This document shows, one piece after another, positions 13,935 through 21,609 of a stretch of DNA of 22,302 bases (positions are counted from its first letter, which is position 1; each line of letters starts with the position of its first letter). The DNA is from Hydrogenophilales bacterium RIFOXYD1_FULL_62_11. GTDB taxonomy: Bacteria; Pseudomonadota; Gammaproteobacteria; Burkholderiales; Thiobacillaceae. Below the pieces are notes generated by a model. It saw only the letters and a list, made by a program, of their open reading frames with translations. It was not told the DNA's origin and ran no database searches. The position numbers were made by a program, and so were the translations under genes. The stretch covers positions 19,159 to 41,460 of the forward strand of contig MGZO01000107.1 of NCBI GenBank assembly GCA_001802655.1, given 5' to 3'.

Positions 13935-16553
13935 TTATGCCAGCTTGCCTTTCGCCCACGCAACCACCGATTCCAGCGCAGCGGGCAGGTGTGCCGCATC
14001 ACTGCCGCCTGCCATGGCCAGATCCGGTTTGCCGCCGCCTTTGCCCCCGACCTGGGTGGCGACAAAGTTGACCAGTTCGCCTGCCTTGATTTTTCCGGTG
14101 ACATCAGGGGTGACGGCCGCGATCAGATTCACTTTGCCATCGGTGACGGTAGCGAGCACCAGTGCGCAGGATTTCAGCTTGTCACGCAGCCTGTCTGCCG
14201 TTTCACGCAGGCTCTTGGCGTCCGCACCGTCGAGTTGGGCGGCGAGCACGCGAACACCTGCAATCTCGGTTACCTGCTGGAGCAATTCGTCACCCTGGCT
14301 GGCGGCGAGTTTCGATTTCAGCCGGTCCAGCTCCTTTTCTAGCATGCGGCTGTGTTCGATCAGTTGCGTCACGCGCTCGGCGGTGTCGGCCGGCGTAGTC
14401 TTGACCAGTTGCGCCACCGCGCCGAGATTTTTTTCGGTTTCGCCGAGATAATTCAGCACGCCGGTGCCGGTCGTGGCTTCCACGCGGCGGATGCCCGCAG
14501 CTACACCCGATTCGGCAAGGATCTTGAACAGGCCAATGTCGCCGGTGCGCGCCACGTGGGTGCCGCCGCACAGCTCGCGTGAGCTGCCGATATCGAGCAC
14601 GCGCACTTCGTCGCCGTATTTTTCGCCAAACATCATCAGTGCGCCGGTTTTCTGCGCGTCATCAATGGCCATGACACGCGCCTGGGTCGCGGTGTTGGCG
14701 AGAATTTCAGCGTTGACCCGCGCTTCGACTTCACGGATTTGCGTGTCGTTCATCGGCGAAGGCTGCACGAAGTCGAAGCGGGTTTTGTCGGCATCGACCA
14801 GCGAGCCTTTTTGCTGCACGTGTTCGCCGAGCACCTCGCGCAATGCCTTGTGCATGAGGTGGGTGACCGAGTGGTTGCGCATGGTGCGCGCGCGGTTGTC
14901 GGTATCCACCCGGGCCTGCACCGGATCACCGATTTTCAGGCTGCCGGTTTTCACGACGCCATGATGGCCGAATACCTGCGCCTGGATTTTGAGCGTGTCT
15001 TCCACGCCGAACACGCCGCCGGCCGCCTGCAATACGCCGCAGTCGCCAGCCTGACCGCCGGATTCGGCGTAGAAGGGCGTGTGGTCGAGCACCACGACGC
15101 CAAGCTCGCCTTCGCGCAATTCGTCGACTGCGCTGCCGTCGCGATACAGCGCGAGAATGGTGCCGTCGTGTGCCAGCGTGTCGTAACCGTGGAAGGTGGT
15201 GACCGCGCCGGCGTACGCCAGACCTGCGCCGAGCTTGAACTTGCCCGCTGCGCGCGCCTGCGACTTCTGTTGCGCCATGGCCGCATCGAAGGCGTCGGTG
15301 TCGACCGAGACATCCGCTTCGCGGCAGATGTCGGCGGTCAGGTCGAGCGGGAAACCGTAGGTGTCGTGTAGCTTGAACGCCAGTGTGCCGTCGAACACGC
15401 CGCCTGCCGGCAGCGTTTTCAGCGTGGTGTCGAGGATGCCCATGCCGTGTTCGATGGTCTCGAAGAAGCGCTCTTCTTCTTGCCGCAGGATGTCCATCAC
15501 GCGCGTTTGCGCCTTGGTGAGTTCCGGGTAGGCCTCGCCCATCACCGCAACCAGATCCGGCACCATGCGGTTGAAAAAGGCGGTACGCGCACCCAGCTTG
15601 TAACCGTGGCGGATGGCGCGGCGGATGATGCGGCGCAGCACGTAGCCGCGCCCCTCGTTGCCGGGGATGACGCCGTCGACGATGAGGAAGGAACAGGCGC
15701 GGATGTGGTCGGCGATGACCTTGAGCGAATTGTTGTTCAAGTCCGCCGTCTGCGTCTCGCGCGCGGCGGCGGCGATCAGCGCCTGGAACAGGTCGATCTC
15801 GTAGTTGGAATGCACGTGCTGCATCACCGCCGAAATCCGCTCCAGTCCCATGCCGGTGTCGACGCTCGGCTTGGGCAGCGGATGCATGGTGCCGGACTCA
15901 TCGCGGTTGAACTGCATGAACACGTTGTTCCAGATTTCGATGTAGCGGTCGCCGTCTTCTTCCGGTGAGCCGGGCGGGCCGCCGTAGATGCCTTCGCCGT
16001 GGTCGTAGAAGATCTCGGTGCAGGGGCCACAGGGGCCGGTGTCGCCCATTGCCCAGAAGTTGTCCGAGGCGTAGCGCGCACCCTTGTTGTCGCCAATGCG
16101 GACGATGCGTTCCTTCGGCACGCCGATGTCGTTGTGCCAGATATCGAACGCTTCGTCGTCTTCGGCATACACCGTGACCCAGAGCTTCTCGGTCGGCAGA
16201 TTCAGTACCGTAGTGAGGTATTCCCACGCGTATTTGATCGCGTCCTGCTTGAAATAATCGCCGAAGCTGAAGTTGCCCAGCATTTCGAAAAACGTATGGT
16301 GGCGCGCGGTGTAGCCGACATTTTCCAGGTCGTTGTGCTTGCCGCCGGCACGCACGCAACGCTGCGACGACACCGCGCGGGTGTAGGCGCGCGTGTCCTG
16401 GCCGGTGAATACATCCTTGAACTGCACCATGCCGGCGTTGGTGAACAACAACGTCGGATCGTTGCCGGGAACCAGTGAACTGGATGCCACAATGGCGTGG
16501 CCTTTGGACGCGAAGAAATCGAGAAAACTCTGGCGGATGGCGCTGCTTTTCAT
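13935..16553 (-). CDS. alaS: Alanyl-tRNA synthetase
   Basis: The 872-residue protein has the expected length for bacterial AlaRS. It charges tRNA-Ala and removes mischarged Ser or Gly. The N-terminus MKSSAIRQSFLDFF is canonical. The class II catalytic core includes HHTFFEMLGNFSFGDYFK (85-102) and GMGLERI. The editing domain has the zinc ligands H561 and H565 (HSVTH) and C662 and H666 (CGGTH). A C-Ala domain ends with GGGKPDLAMAGG and a helix. No key residue is missing. ATG at 16553 has no clear Shine-Dalgarno sequence. The gene is divergent from the DUF1415 gene and is followed on the same strand by the PilZ-like gene after 69 bp. Confidence 0.98.
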   Translation of the reverse strand: MKSSAIRQSFLDFFASKGHAIVASSSLVPGNDPTLLFTNAGMVQFKDVFTGQDTRAYTRAVSSQRCVRAGGKHNDLENVGYTARHHTFFEMLGNFSFGDYFKQDAIKYAWEYLTTVLNLPTEKLWVTVYAEDDEAFDIWHNDIGVPKERIVRIGDNKGARYASDNFWAMGDTGPCGPCTEIFYDHGEGIYGGPPGSPEEDGDRYIEIWNNVFMQFNRDESGTMHPLPKPSVDTGMGLERISAVMQHVHSNYEIDLFQALIAAAARETQTADLNNNSLKVIADHIRACSFLIVDGVIPGNEGRGYVLRRIIRRAIRHGYKLGARTAFFNRMVPDLVAVMGEAYPELTKAQTRVMDILRQEEERFFETIEHGMGILDTTLKTLPAGGVFDGTLAFKLHDTYGFPLDLTADICREADVSVDTDAFDAAMAQQKSQARAAGKFKLGAGLAYAGAVTTFHGYDTLAHDGTILALYRDGSAVDELREGELGVVVLDHTPFYAESGGQAGDCGVLQAAGGVFGVEDTLKIQAQVFGHHGVVKTGSLKIGDPVQARVDTDNRARTMRNHSVTHLMHKALREVLGEHVQQKGSLVDADKTRFDFVQPSPMNDTQIREVEARVNAEILANTATQARVMAIDDAQKTGALMMFGEKYGDEVRVLDIGSSRELCGGTHVARTGDIGLFKILAESGVAAGIRRVEATTGTGVLNYLGETEKNLGAVAQLVKTTPADTAERVTQLIEHSRMLEKELDRLKSKLAASQGDELLQQVTEIAGVRVLAAQLDGADAKSLRETADRLRDKLKSCALVLATVTDGKVNLIAAVTPDVTGKIKAGELVNFVATQVGGKGGGKPDLAMAGGSDAAHLPAALESVVAWAKGKLA

Positions 16554-16606
16554 GATGTTTGGCTGGGTTAAATGTGGGGCGGCGTACGAACTGCGAACAG
16601 TTGGCC

Positions 16607-16612
16607 ATTGTA
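16607..16612 (-). promoter_or_regulatory. Probable -10 box of the alaS promoter
   Basis: The minus strand reads GGATACAATGG, giving TACAAT (5 of 6 to consensus) about 54 nt before the alaS start codon. No good -35 box is found at 16-18 bp, so this site is tentative. It lies in the 101-bp divergent region shared with the DUF1415 gene. Confidence 0.4.
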
Positions 16613-16654
16613 TCCGCTAAAGTTCTGCACTTACAGGCGCTAGGAGCGAGCAAG

Positions 16655-17221
16655 ATGGGCGAAAACGAGGTTATCGCAGCGATGCGGGAATGGCTGGAAA
16701 AAGCAGTCATTGGGTTGAATCTGTGCCCGTTTGCCAAGGCGGTTTACGTGAGAAATCAGGTGCGCTTTGTGGTGAGTACAGCCAGTCATCTGGATGGCTG
16801 GCTGGAAGACCTGGATCGCGAGCTGGATTTTTTAGCCGCCGCCGACCCCGAGGTCGTCGACACGACCTTATTGATTCACCCTACCCTGTTGCCGGATTTC
16901 CTCGATTTCAACGATTTCATGCAGTTGGCCGAGGCTGCGGTGGCTGAACACGAGCTGGAAGGCGTGATCCAGATTGCTAGCTTCCATCCTCGGTTTCAGT
17001 TCGAGGGAACTGACCCCGATGACCTCGGAAACTTCACCAACCGCGCGCCGTTTCCCACCCTGCATTTACTGCGCGAGGCGAGCATCACCCGTGCGGTGGC
17101 GGCTTTTCCCGAGGCGGAAACGATTTATCAGCGCAACATCGAGACGCTAGAGGCACTGGGGCAGGCGGGCTGGGATGCCTTGTGGGACAAACCGCAAAGC
17201 CAGGTCATTAACAAGGCCTGA
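16655..17221 (+). CDS. DUF1415 family protein
   Basis: A 188-residue protein of the conserved, uncharacterised DUF1415 family. Motifs seen: AAMREWLEKAVIGLNLCPFAKAV with a conserved Cys, HPTLLPDFLDFNDFM, ASFHPRFQF and TNRAPFPTLHLLREASI. There is no signal peptide or membrane helix. Start ATG at 16655 is chosen because AGGAG lies 8 nt upstream and the family normally begins just before this conserved helix. An in-frame TTG at 16559 would add 32 unconserved residues. It is the only clear plus-strand gene here, divergent from alaS and convergent with soxB, and its TGA touches the terminator. The biochemical function is unknown. Confidence 0.92.
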   Translation: MGENEVIAAMREWLEKAVIGLNLCPFAKAVYVRNQVRFVVSTASHLDGWLEDLDRELDFLAAADPEVVDTTLLIHPTLLPDFLDFNDFMQLAEAAVAEHELEGVIQIASFHPRFQFEGTDPDDLGNFTNRAPFPTLHLLREASITRAVAAFPEAETIYQRNIETLEALGQAGWDALWDKPQSQVINKA

Positions 17222-17256
17222 CAATAAAAAAGGGGCAAATGCCCCTTTTTTATTGT
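17221..17256. terminator. Bidirectional intrinsic terminator between DUF1415 gene and soxB
   Basis: ACAATAAAAAAGGGGCA, then AA, then TGCCCCTTTTTTATTGT form a perfect 17-bp inverted repeat. The GGGGCA/TGCCCC core is flanked by A6 and T6 runs, so a U tract follows the hairpin on either strand. The DUF1415 stop overlaps its first base and the soxB stop is 18 nt beyond the other end. Confidence 0.95.
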
Positions 17257-17273
17257 TGCGGATAACGACAGAC

Positions 17274-19016
17274 TCAAGAGTACGAGCCGTCGTAATCCGC
17301 GATGCCCGGATTGCCCTTGCCGACACCGACGATTTTCGGGGTATTCAGCTTGACCCCTTTGATGACTTTCACGTCGCGCAGGTAGCTGGCAACCACGTCC
17401 CACACCGGTTCGCCTGTCGCACCCTCTGCCACGGGTGCCCAGCCAGCCACGACATACGTCTTGCCTGCTTCGACCGGCTTGCCCTTCATCGTCATGTCGC
17501 TGATGCGCTGACCCATTTTCTTGGTCGGGTTGATGGTGTATTCAATGCCGCCCACGCGCACCATGTCACCACCCTGCTGATAGTAGGGGTCGTCGTTGAA
17601 CAGGTTGTCGGCGACATCTTCCATGATCGACTTGATGGTTTCGCCGGTCATGTTGGTCAGCGTGGACTGCGGATAGGTGATCGCAGTCTGGTCCATCAAG
17701 CGTTCCATGGTGATGGCATCGCCCGGCAGCAGCGTGGTACCCCAGCGGAAGCCGGGCGAGAACGCGGCATCGGCGCCTTTGACTTCCATCAGCGCGTCAA
17801 CCAGCAGTTGATCCCAAGTACCGTTGAAGTTGCCGCGGCGATAGAGGAAGTCGTCGGTGACGGCAAGCTTCTCGTTCAATTTGGCCTCGTAGGGCGCGCG
17901 CACTTTCTTGATCAGCGCGTCCATTCCCGGGTCAGCGGGCAGCAGGTTGGAAAACACCGGCAGCAGGCGATATTTGTGGCTTTGCACCTTGCCGCCGCGA
18001 ACATCAAAATCCATCACGCCAAGGAATTTTCCGTTGGAGCCGGCGTTGGTCACCAGCGTAATGCCCTTGGCGTTTTTGACCGAAACGGGTTGCGGCATGC
18101 CGTCATGGGTATGGCCGCCAAAGATGGCGTCGATACCGGTGACGCGCGTCGCCATTTTCAGGTCGACGTCCATGCCGTTGTGCGACAACAGAATGACGAC
18201 CTGGGCACCCTTGGCGCGCGCTTCGTCCACCCATTTCTGCATGCTGTCGTCGCGGATGCCAAAGCTCCAGTCCGGCACCATGTGGCGCGGGTTGGCGATC
18301 GGCGTGTAGGGGAAGGCCTGGCCGAGAATGGCAACCTTGACGCCGTTCATTTCCTTCATCACGTAAGGCTTGAACACCTGGTCGCCAAAGTCGTTGGTGA
18401 CCACGTTTTGCGCAACGAAATCAATACCGGCTTTCTGGAAATCCTTGTTGACGATTTCCATCATGCGGTTGGCACCAAAGGTGGCTTCCCAGTGCGAGGT
18501 CATGACGTTGACGCCCAGATCGATGCAGGCATCGACCATGTCCTGCGCATTGGTCCACAACGAGGTGGCCGAGCCTTGCCAGGTATCGCCGCCATCGAGC
18601 AGCAGCGCGCCGGGGCGCTGGTCGCGCATCTTGTTGACTAGCGTTTTGAGGTGAGCGAAGCCGCCAACCTTGCCGTAGACCTTGGCCGCCTCTTCAAAAT
18701 TCAGGTAGCTGAAAGCATGCGCTTCGCGGCTTCCGGGCTGGATGCCGTATTGCTTGAGGAGATGCTCGCCAACCAGGTGCGGGGCTTTGCCGTAGGCGCT
18801 GCCCACGCCGAGATTGACGTTGGGTTCACGGAACCACACAGGCAAAAGCTGAGCGTGACAGTCGGTGAAATGCAGGAACGAAACATTACCGTGGCGAGGC
18901 ACATCATAGAAGTTGGCCGGCGCATTGCCTGCCAGTGCAGACTTGCTGTCCAGTGTCATGCCGGATGCGGCGGCGACGGCCAGAAGTTGCAGAAACTCGC
19001 GGCGATTCATGTGCAT
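17274..19016 (-). CDS. soxB: SoxB, thiosulfohydrolase
   Basis: A periplasmic 580-residue di-manganese enzyme that hydrolyses sulfate from the SoxY-bound sulfane-sulfonate during thiosulfate oxidation. A twin-arginine signal NRREFLQLLAVAAASG is at residues 4-19. Metal-site motifs are TDCHAQL (D52, H54), GGDTWQGSATS (D144), SHWE (H175), LSHNGMD (H279) and GGHTHD (H302, H304). The protein resembles the 5'-nucleotidase fold but has SHWE where nucleotidases have GNHE. The start is set at 19016, where AGGA lies 7 nt upstream. The frame remains open to 19121, but that extension would put 35 residues before the Tat signal. It is the last gene of the sox operon and lies 215 nt after soxA, with a hairpin array between. 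Confidence 0.96.
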   Translation of the reverse strand: MHMNRREFLQLLAVAAASGMTLDSKSALAGNAPANFYDVPRHGNVSFLHFTDCHAQLLPVWFREPNVNLGVGSAYGKAPHLVGEHLLKQYGIQPGSREAHAFSYLNFEEAAKVYGKVGGFAHLKTLVNKMRDQRPGALLLDGGDTWQGSATSLWTNAQDMVDACIDLGVNVMTSHWEATFGANRMMEIVNKDFQKAGIDFVAQNVVTNDFGDQVFKPYVMKEMNGVKVAILGQAFPYTPIANPRHMVPDWSFGIRDDSMQKWVDEARAKGAQVVILLSHNGMDVDLKMATRVTGIDAIFGGHTHDGMPQPVSVKNAKGITLVTNAGSNGKFLGVMDFDVRGGKVQSHKYRLLPVFSNLLPADPGMDALIKKVRAPYEAKLNEKLAVTDDFLYRRGNFNGTWDQLLVDALMEVKGADAAFSPGFRWGTTLLPGDAITMERLMDQTAITYPQSTLTNMTGETIKSIMEDVADNLFNDDPYYQQGGDMVRVGGIEYTINPTKKMGQRISDMTMKGKPVEAGKTYVVAGWAPVAEGATGEPVWDVVASYLRDVKVIKGVKLNTPKIVGVGKGNPGIADYDGSYS

Positions 19017-19124
19017 GAGGTTTTCCTTGGAATGGATGCTGGAACGTATTTTCAGTGCGCTTGCCAGAACGGTAAATAGTAGCTCCGGCTCATTCGGCTC
19101 AACTCTTTTGTGTCGATGCAAACA

Positions 19125-19150
19125 GGAAAGCCCGGTTGCCCGGGCTTTCC
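19125..19150 (-). other. Intercistronic hairpin 1 (nearest to soxB)
   Basis: GGAAAGCCCGG-TTGC-CCGGGCTTTCC on the plus strand, a perfect 11-bp stem. In the mRNA (minus) sense the loop is GCAA, a GNRA tetraloop. It is not followed by a U tract, so a terminator is less likely than an mRNA processing or stability element. It contains the core GGTTGCCCGG at 19134-19143. Confidence 0.85.
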
Positions 19151-19160
19151 ATCAAATGGG

Positions 19161-19180
19161 GTATCTGGTTGCCCGGATAC
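19161..19180 (-). other. Intercistronic hairpin 2 (middle)
   Basis: GTATCTGG-TTGC-CCGGATAC on the plus strand, an 8-bp stem. One pair is T-G on the plus strand and therefore C-A in the mRNA sense. It has the same core GGTTGCCCGG (19167-19176), 33 bp from the core of hairpin 1. The outer stem sequence is unrelated to the other two copies but still pairs. Confidence 0.75.
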
Positions 19181-19194
19181 GCCATCGAGTGCGT

Positions 19195-19210
19195 GCCCGG
19201 TTGCCCGGGC
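19195..19210 (-). other. Intercistronic hairpin 3 (nearest to soxA)
   Basis: GCCCGG-TTGC-CCGGGC, a perfect 6-bp stem with the GCAA loop in the mRNA sense. The core GGTTGCCCGG is at 19199-19208, 32 bp from the core of hairpin 2. The soxA stop codon is 22 nt away. Confidence 0.8.
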
Positions 19211-19231
19211 GATTTCACACAATACTGTTCC

Positions 19232-20077
19232 TTATTTGCGGAACACCGATGCTTTCATCGGCAGGCCGTTGGACAAGGATGAGTGGAAATACTCCAGATT
19301 GTTCATCGTGGTGCCACCTTGAGGCGGAGGCACGGCGCGAACCTGTTTGAAGCAGCCGTCATAGCGCTGCTGCAGCGTCACCAGATTGTCGCCGCCACGA
19401 AATACCGGCCAGTGCACGGCGTGACCGATTGCGGGCGAAATCAGCTCCGAACGGAGACGGTTGCCGGCATTTTGCACGTGGCAACTGGCACAGGCGAAAT
19501 TCAACTGGCCTTTGCGACCATAGAAGGTTTTCTTGCCATCTTCGTACGCAGCTACCGCTTTGGGCGTCTCGGCCTTGATGTTCATGATCATGCCGTTTGA
19601 CAGCGTGCGCATATACGACGTGAGTACGCCCATGGTCTTCATGTCGTTGAGCTTGTAGGCAGCTTCACCGTTGGCTGTGCGACAGTCGTTGATTGCATCC
19701 TGCAGTGTGACGACCTTGCCTTTTGCCTCGTCAAACATGGGGTAGTTGCCAGCGATCTGATTGCCGCCATTGGGGAGGCAGCTGGAATAGGTTTTACCGT
19801 TCTTGAATGGGGTATCCCACATCTTGCGGCCCTTTTCAACTTCGGACTCGAACGGCGGGAATTCCATGATGGCGTCGTACTGTGACTTGCTGTCGGCATC
19901 GAATGCCAGCGCACCATAAACGTAATCTTCCATTTTGATGTTGGGATATTTGCTGGTGTAGTACTTGGCAAGTTCCTGCCGATCCCCTTCGGGGGAAGCG
20001 TGAACGGAGATGGCGCCGAGGGCCATGCCCAGTCCAGCCATCCCCATCAGCAGCTTTCCGATAATTTGTTTTTTCAT
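19232..20077 (-). CDS. soxA: SoxA, mono-haem c-type cytochrome subunit of SoxXA
   Basis: The 281-residue protein has a Sec signal peptide (cleavage near VHA-SP, residue 27). SoxXA covalently attaches thiosulfate to the SoxY cysteine in the periplasm. One haem site is present, CASCH at 196-200. C242 in RYDGC is the position of the persulfide-modified catalytic cysteine and haem ligand known in the family. The site of the first haem in Paracoccus-type SoxA is replaced by a CXXCH-free segment with C100 and C132, which probably form a disulfide. This is therefore the mono-haem SoxA class. ATG at 20077 has AGGAGG 5 nt upstream. The gene follows soxZ after 69 nt containing a hairpin. Confidence 0.96.
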   Translation of the reverse strand: MKKQIIGKLLMGMAGLGMALGAISVHASPEGDRQELAKYYTSKYPNIKMEDYVYGALAFDADSKSQYDAIMEFPPFESEVEKGRKMWDTPFKNGKTYSSCLPNGGNQIAGNYPMFDEAKGKVVTLQDAINDCRTANGEAAYKLNDMKTMGVLTSYMRTLSNGMIMNIKAETPKAVAAYEDGKKTFYGRKGQLNFACASCHVQNAGNRLRSELISPAIGHAVHWPVFRGGDNLVTLQQRYDGCFKQVRAVPPPQGGTTMNNLEYFHSSLSNGLPMKASVFRK

Positions 20078-20110
20078 GCCGTCCTCCTGATACCTGATGA
20101 ATTAAAACGG

Positions 20111-20132
20111 GAGCGGAGCAGATGCTCCGCTC
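20111..20132 (-). terminator. Stem-loop between soxZ and soxA, possible attenuator
   Basis: GAGCGGAGCA-GA-TGCTCCGCTC is a perfect 10-bp inverted repeat. In the mRNA sense it is followed by CCGTTTTAATTC, a short U run. It could end part of the transcripts after soxXYZ or protect the 3' end of the soxXYZ message. Confidence 0.6.
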
Positions 20133-20146
20133 GATTACTGCCCGGC

Positions 20147-20461
20147 TTAAGCAATAGTGGTTTCGGCGGTGTTTTTGTCGCCCTTGTTGTCGGACCAGTT
20201 GACGACAACCTTGTCACCCGCCTTGGCGCCCTTGACCTTGAAACCCAGGTAGGGATTCTTCGACACGCCGCTGCCGAGGTTGGCGGACAGTACGGTAGCG
20301 CCGCCGACTGTGGCGGTGACTTCCTGAATGAAGTGGGCCGGTACCAATTGACCGGTCTTGGCGTCTTTACGCTGACCGGTTTCCATCGGGTGGTTCATGA
20401 GCACTTTGACATCGGCAACGTCGCCAGTCATCGTGGCACGGATACGCATGGGTTCAGCCAT
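20147..20461 (-). CDS. soxZ: SoxZ, sulfur-carrier complex subunit
   Basis: A 104-residue immunoglobulin-like beta protein that pairs with SoxY; the SoxYZ heterodimer carries intermediates in the periplasm. It has no signal peptide, as usual for SoxZ, which is exported with Tat-targeted SoxY. Family features are MRIRATMTGDVADVKVLMNHPMETG near the start and GSGVSKNPYLGFKVKGAKAGDKV. The ATG at 20461 has AGGA 8 nt upstream. The gap to soxY is 60 nt and to soxA 69 nt. Confidence 0.96.
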   Translation of the reverse strand: MAEPMRIRATMTGDVADVKVLMNHPMETGQRKDAKTGQLVPAHFIQEVTATVGGATVLSANLGSGVSKNPYLGFKVKGAKAGDKVVVNWSDNKGDKNTAETTIA

Positions 20462-20521
20462 TTGGCTTTCCTTTCAAAATTAACGGTTCAATTCGGCTTG
20501 ATGAGTGCAGGGCGTGGGGAC

Positions 20522-20989
20522 TTAACCGCCGCAACCGCCGATGGTGACTTTGACTTCCTTGGCTGCGGTGTAGGACTTGCCGCCGGCCTTGACGACGGCG
20601 CGAACGAGCGACGTCTGACCCATTTTGATGCGGGTGGAAATAAAACCCTGGGCGCCGCCAGACAGCGTGAAATTGCCCACCAGCGGGGTGCCGTTTTTCT
20701 CGGCGAGGATGGCGATGCTGGTGGTGCCGGCGATCTTGCTGGTTACTTCTACCGGGACAACAGCGCCGTTTTCAGCGATATCCGGCGCCTTGATGACGAT
20801 GTCCTTGCTATCGGCCGGACTGGATACGTCCAAACCTTTCATTGCCGCACCGACGTTTTTGGCATCGAAGGCGGGTGCGTTCCAGGCCGCCATGGCCTGG
20901 GTTGGTTTCAACAGGCCGGCGGCCACCGCGATGGCGACAGTGCTGGCACCAGCGGCACCTTTGAGGACGTTTCTACGAAGTGCATTCAT
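20522..20989 (-). CDS. soxY: SoxY, sulfur-carrier protein with C-terminal GGCGG
   Basis: The protein has 155 residues. A Tat signal (RRNVLKGAAGAS, residues 5-16) leads to cleavage near AMA-AW. The extreme C-terminus is GGCGG with Cys153, the swinging arm that covalently carries thiosulfate-derived sulfur. The rest is an immunoglobulin-like domain that binds SoxZ. ATG at 20989 has AGGAGA about 9 nt upstream. It is separated from soxX by about 39 nt, in the same operon. Confidence 0.97.
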   Translation of the reverse strand: MNALRRNVLKGAAGASTVAIAVAAGLLKPTQAMAAWNAPAFDAKNVGAAMKGLDVSSPADSKDIVIKAPDIAENGAVVPVEVTSKIAGTTSIAILAEKNGTPLVGNFTLSGGAQGFISTRIKMGQTSLVRAVVKAGGKSYTAAKEVKVTIGGCGG

Positions 20990-21028
20990 TTGGGGGATTC
21001 TCCTGGATTGAATGGGGGCAGTTGGAAT

Positions 21029-21406
21029 TTAAAGGCCATAGACAAAGTCGGTGACTTTATCAATTTCCGCTTCCGTCAATACGTGGTGCTTACCGAACGG
21101 GATCATGGAGCTGGACGGGTTCATTACCGTTGCGTCCCAGATCTGGGCACGCATTTTGGCTTTGTCGGGGAAACGGGCACTCATGGCGATGAGAGGAGGG
21201 CCGTATGTGCCAGTGGATTCCGCATCGGGCACCGTGGGCATGGCATGGCAGGCCAGGCAATTGCCTTTTGTGCGGTTGAACGCGATGTCCTTACCGGTTT
21301 CTTCCTTGACAGGGGCCGCAGCCGCAGGTGCCTGAGCCAGCACACTCCCTGACAGCATGATGGCGCTTATTGCGCAGGCCGCTGCAACGTGATGCAACTT
21401 TCGCAT
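21029..21406 (-). CDS. soxX: SoxX, c-type cytochrome subunit of SoxXA
   Basis: The 125-residue protein has a Sec signal peptide (cleavage near VLA-QA, residue 24). One haem c site, CLACH, is at 50-54, and Met101 in SSSMIPFGKH is the likely distal iron ligand. SoxX passes electrons from SoxA towards cytochrome c. Start: GGAGG at 21413-21417 is followed immediately by an ATG at 21412 and then by ATG at 21406. The second has a normal 6-nt spacing and is used here; the upstream one would add two residues. It is the first gene of the sox operon. Confidence 0.95.
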   Translation of the reverse strand: MRKLHHVAAACAISAIMLSGSVLAQAPAAAAPVKEETGKDIAFNRTKGNCLACHAMPTVPDAESTGTYGPPLIAMSARFPDKAKMRAQIWDATVMNPSSSMIPFGKHHVLTEAEIDKVTDFVYGL

Positions 21407-21412
21407 GGTCAT

Positions 21413-21609
21413 CCTCCAATTTATTTGACGTGGTGTTGAAAGCGCTTGCAGATTGGGCTTGCCCGATGTTTCGCGCTATCCAGTAACGGATGTGACAAAG
21501 GATAGTTGAATTGGTTTTTACCATGCAAGGCCATATCACTATTTTTTATGCTGAAAGCGCAGGGTAGATTCCTACCAGCCATGCCTGCTGCGCGTTCGCG
21601 CTTGATGCG
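21413..21609 (-). promoter_or_regulatory. sox operon upstream region
   Basis: This non-coding stretch between the protease stop and soxX must hold the sox promoter if the operon begins here. The best sigma-70-like pair on the minus strand is TTGCAT (21523-21528) and TATCCT (21499-21504) with an 18-bp spacer, which is weak. An inverted repeat GGTAG-ATTC-CTACC lies at 21563-21576, upstream of that pair, and could be an operator. The match quality is low; the region assignment is firmer than the boxes. Confidence 0.35.

Noticed and set aside
16559..16654. TTG-started extension of the DUF1415 protein
   Set aside because: The extension lies in the alaS promoter area and is not like the family; ATG at 16655 has a good AGGAG.
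17175..18641. 488-residue plus-strand open frame opposite soxB
   Set aside because: It passes through the bidirectional terminator and is antisense to soxB with its metal-site motifs.
19017..19121. N-terminal extension of SoxB by 35 residues
   Set aside because: It would bury the twin-arginine signal, and a better ribosome binding site exists before 19016.
19125..19150. Hairpin 1 as the terminator of the sox operon before soxB
   Set aside because: No U run follows on the minus strand, and soxB is a natural part of the operon without a clear promoter of its own.
20000..21352. 450-residue plus-strand open frame opposite soxX-soxA
   Set aside because: It lies antisense to four well-supported sox genes, has no recognisable domain and shows the His/Gly/Asp-rich composition typical of reverse-strand frames in G+C-rich DNA.
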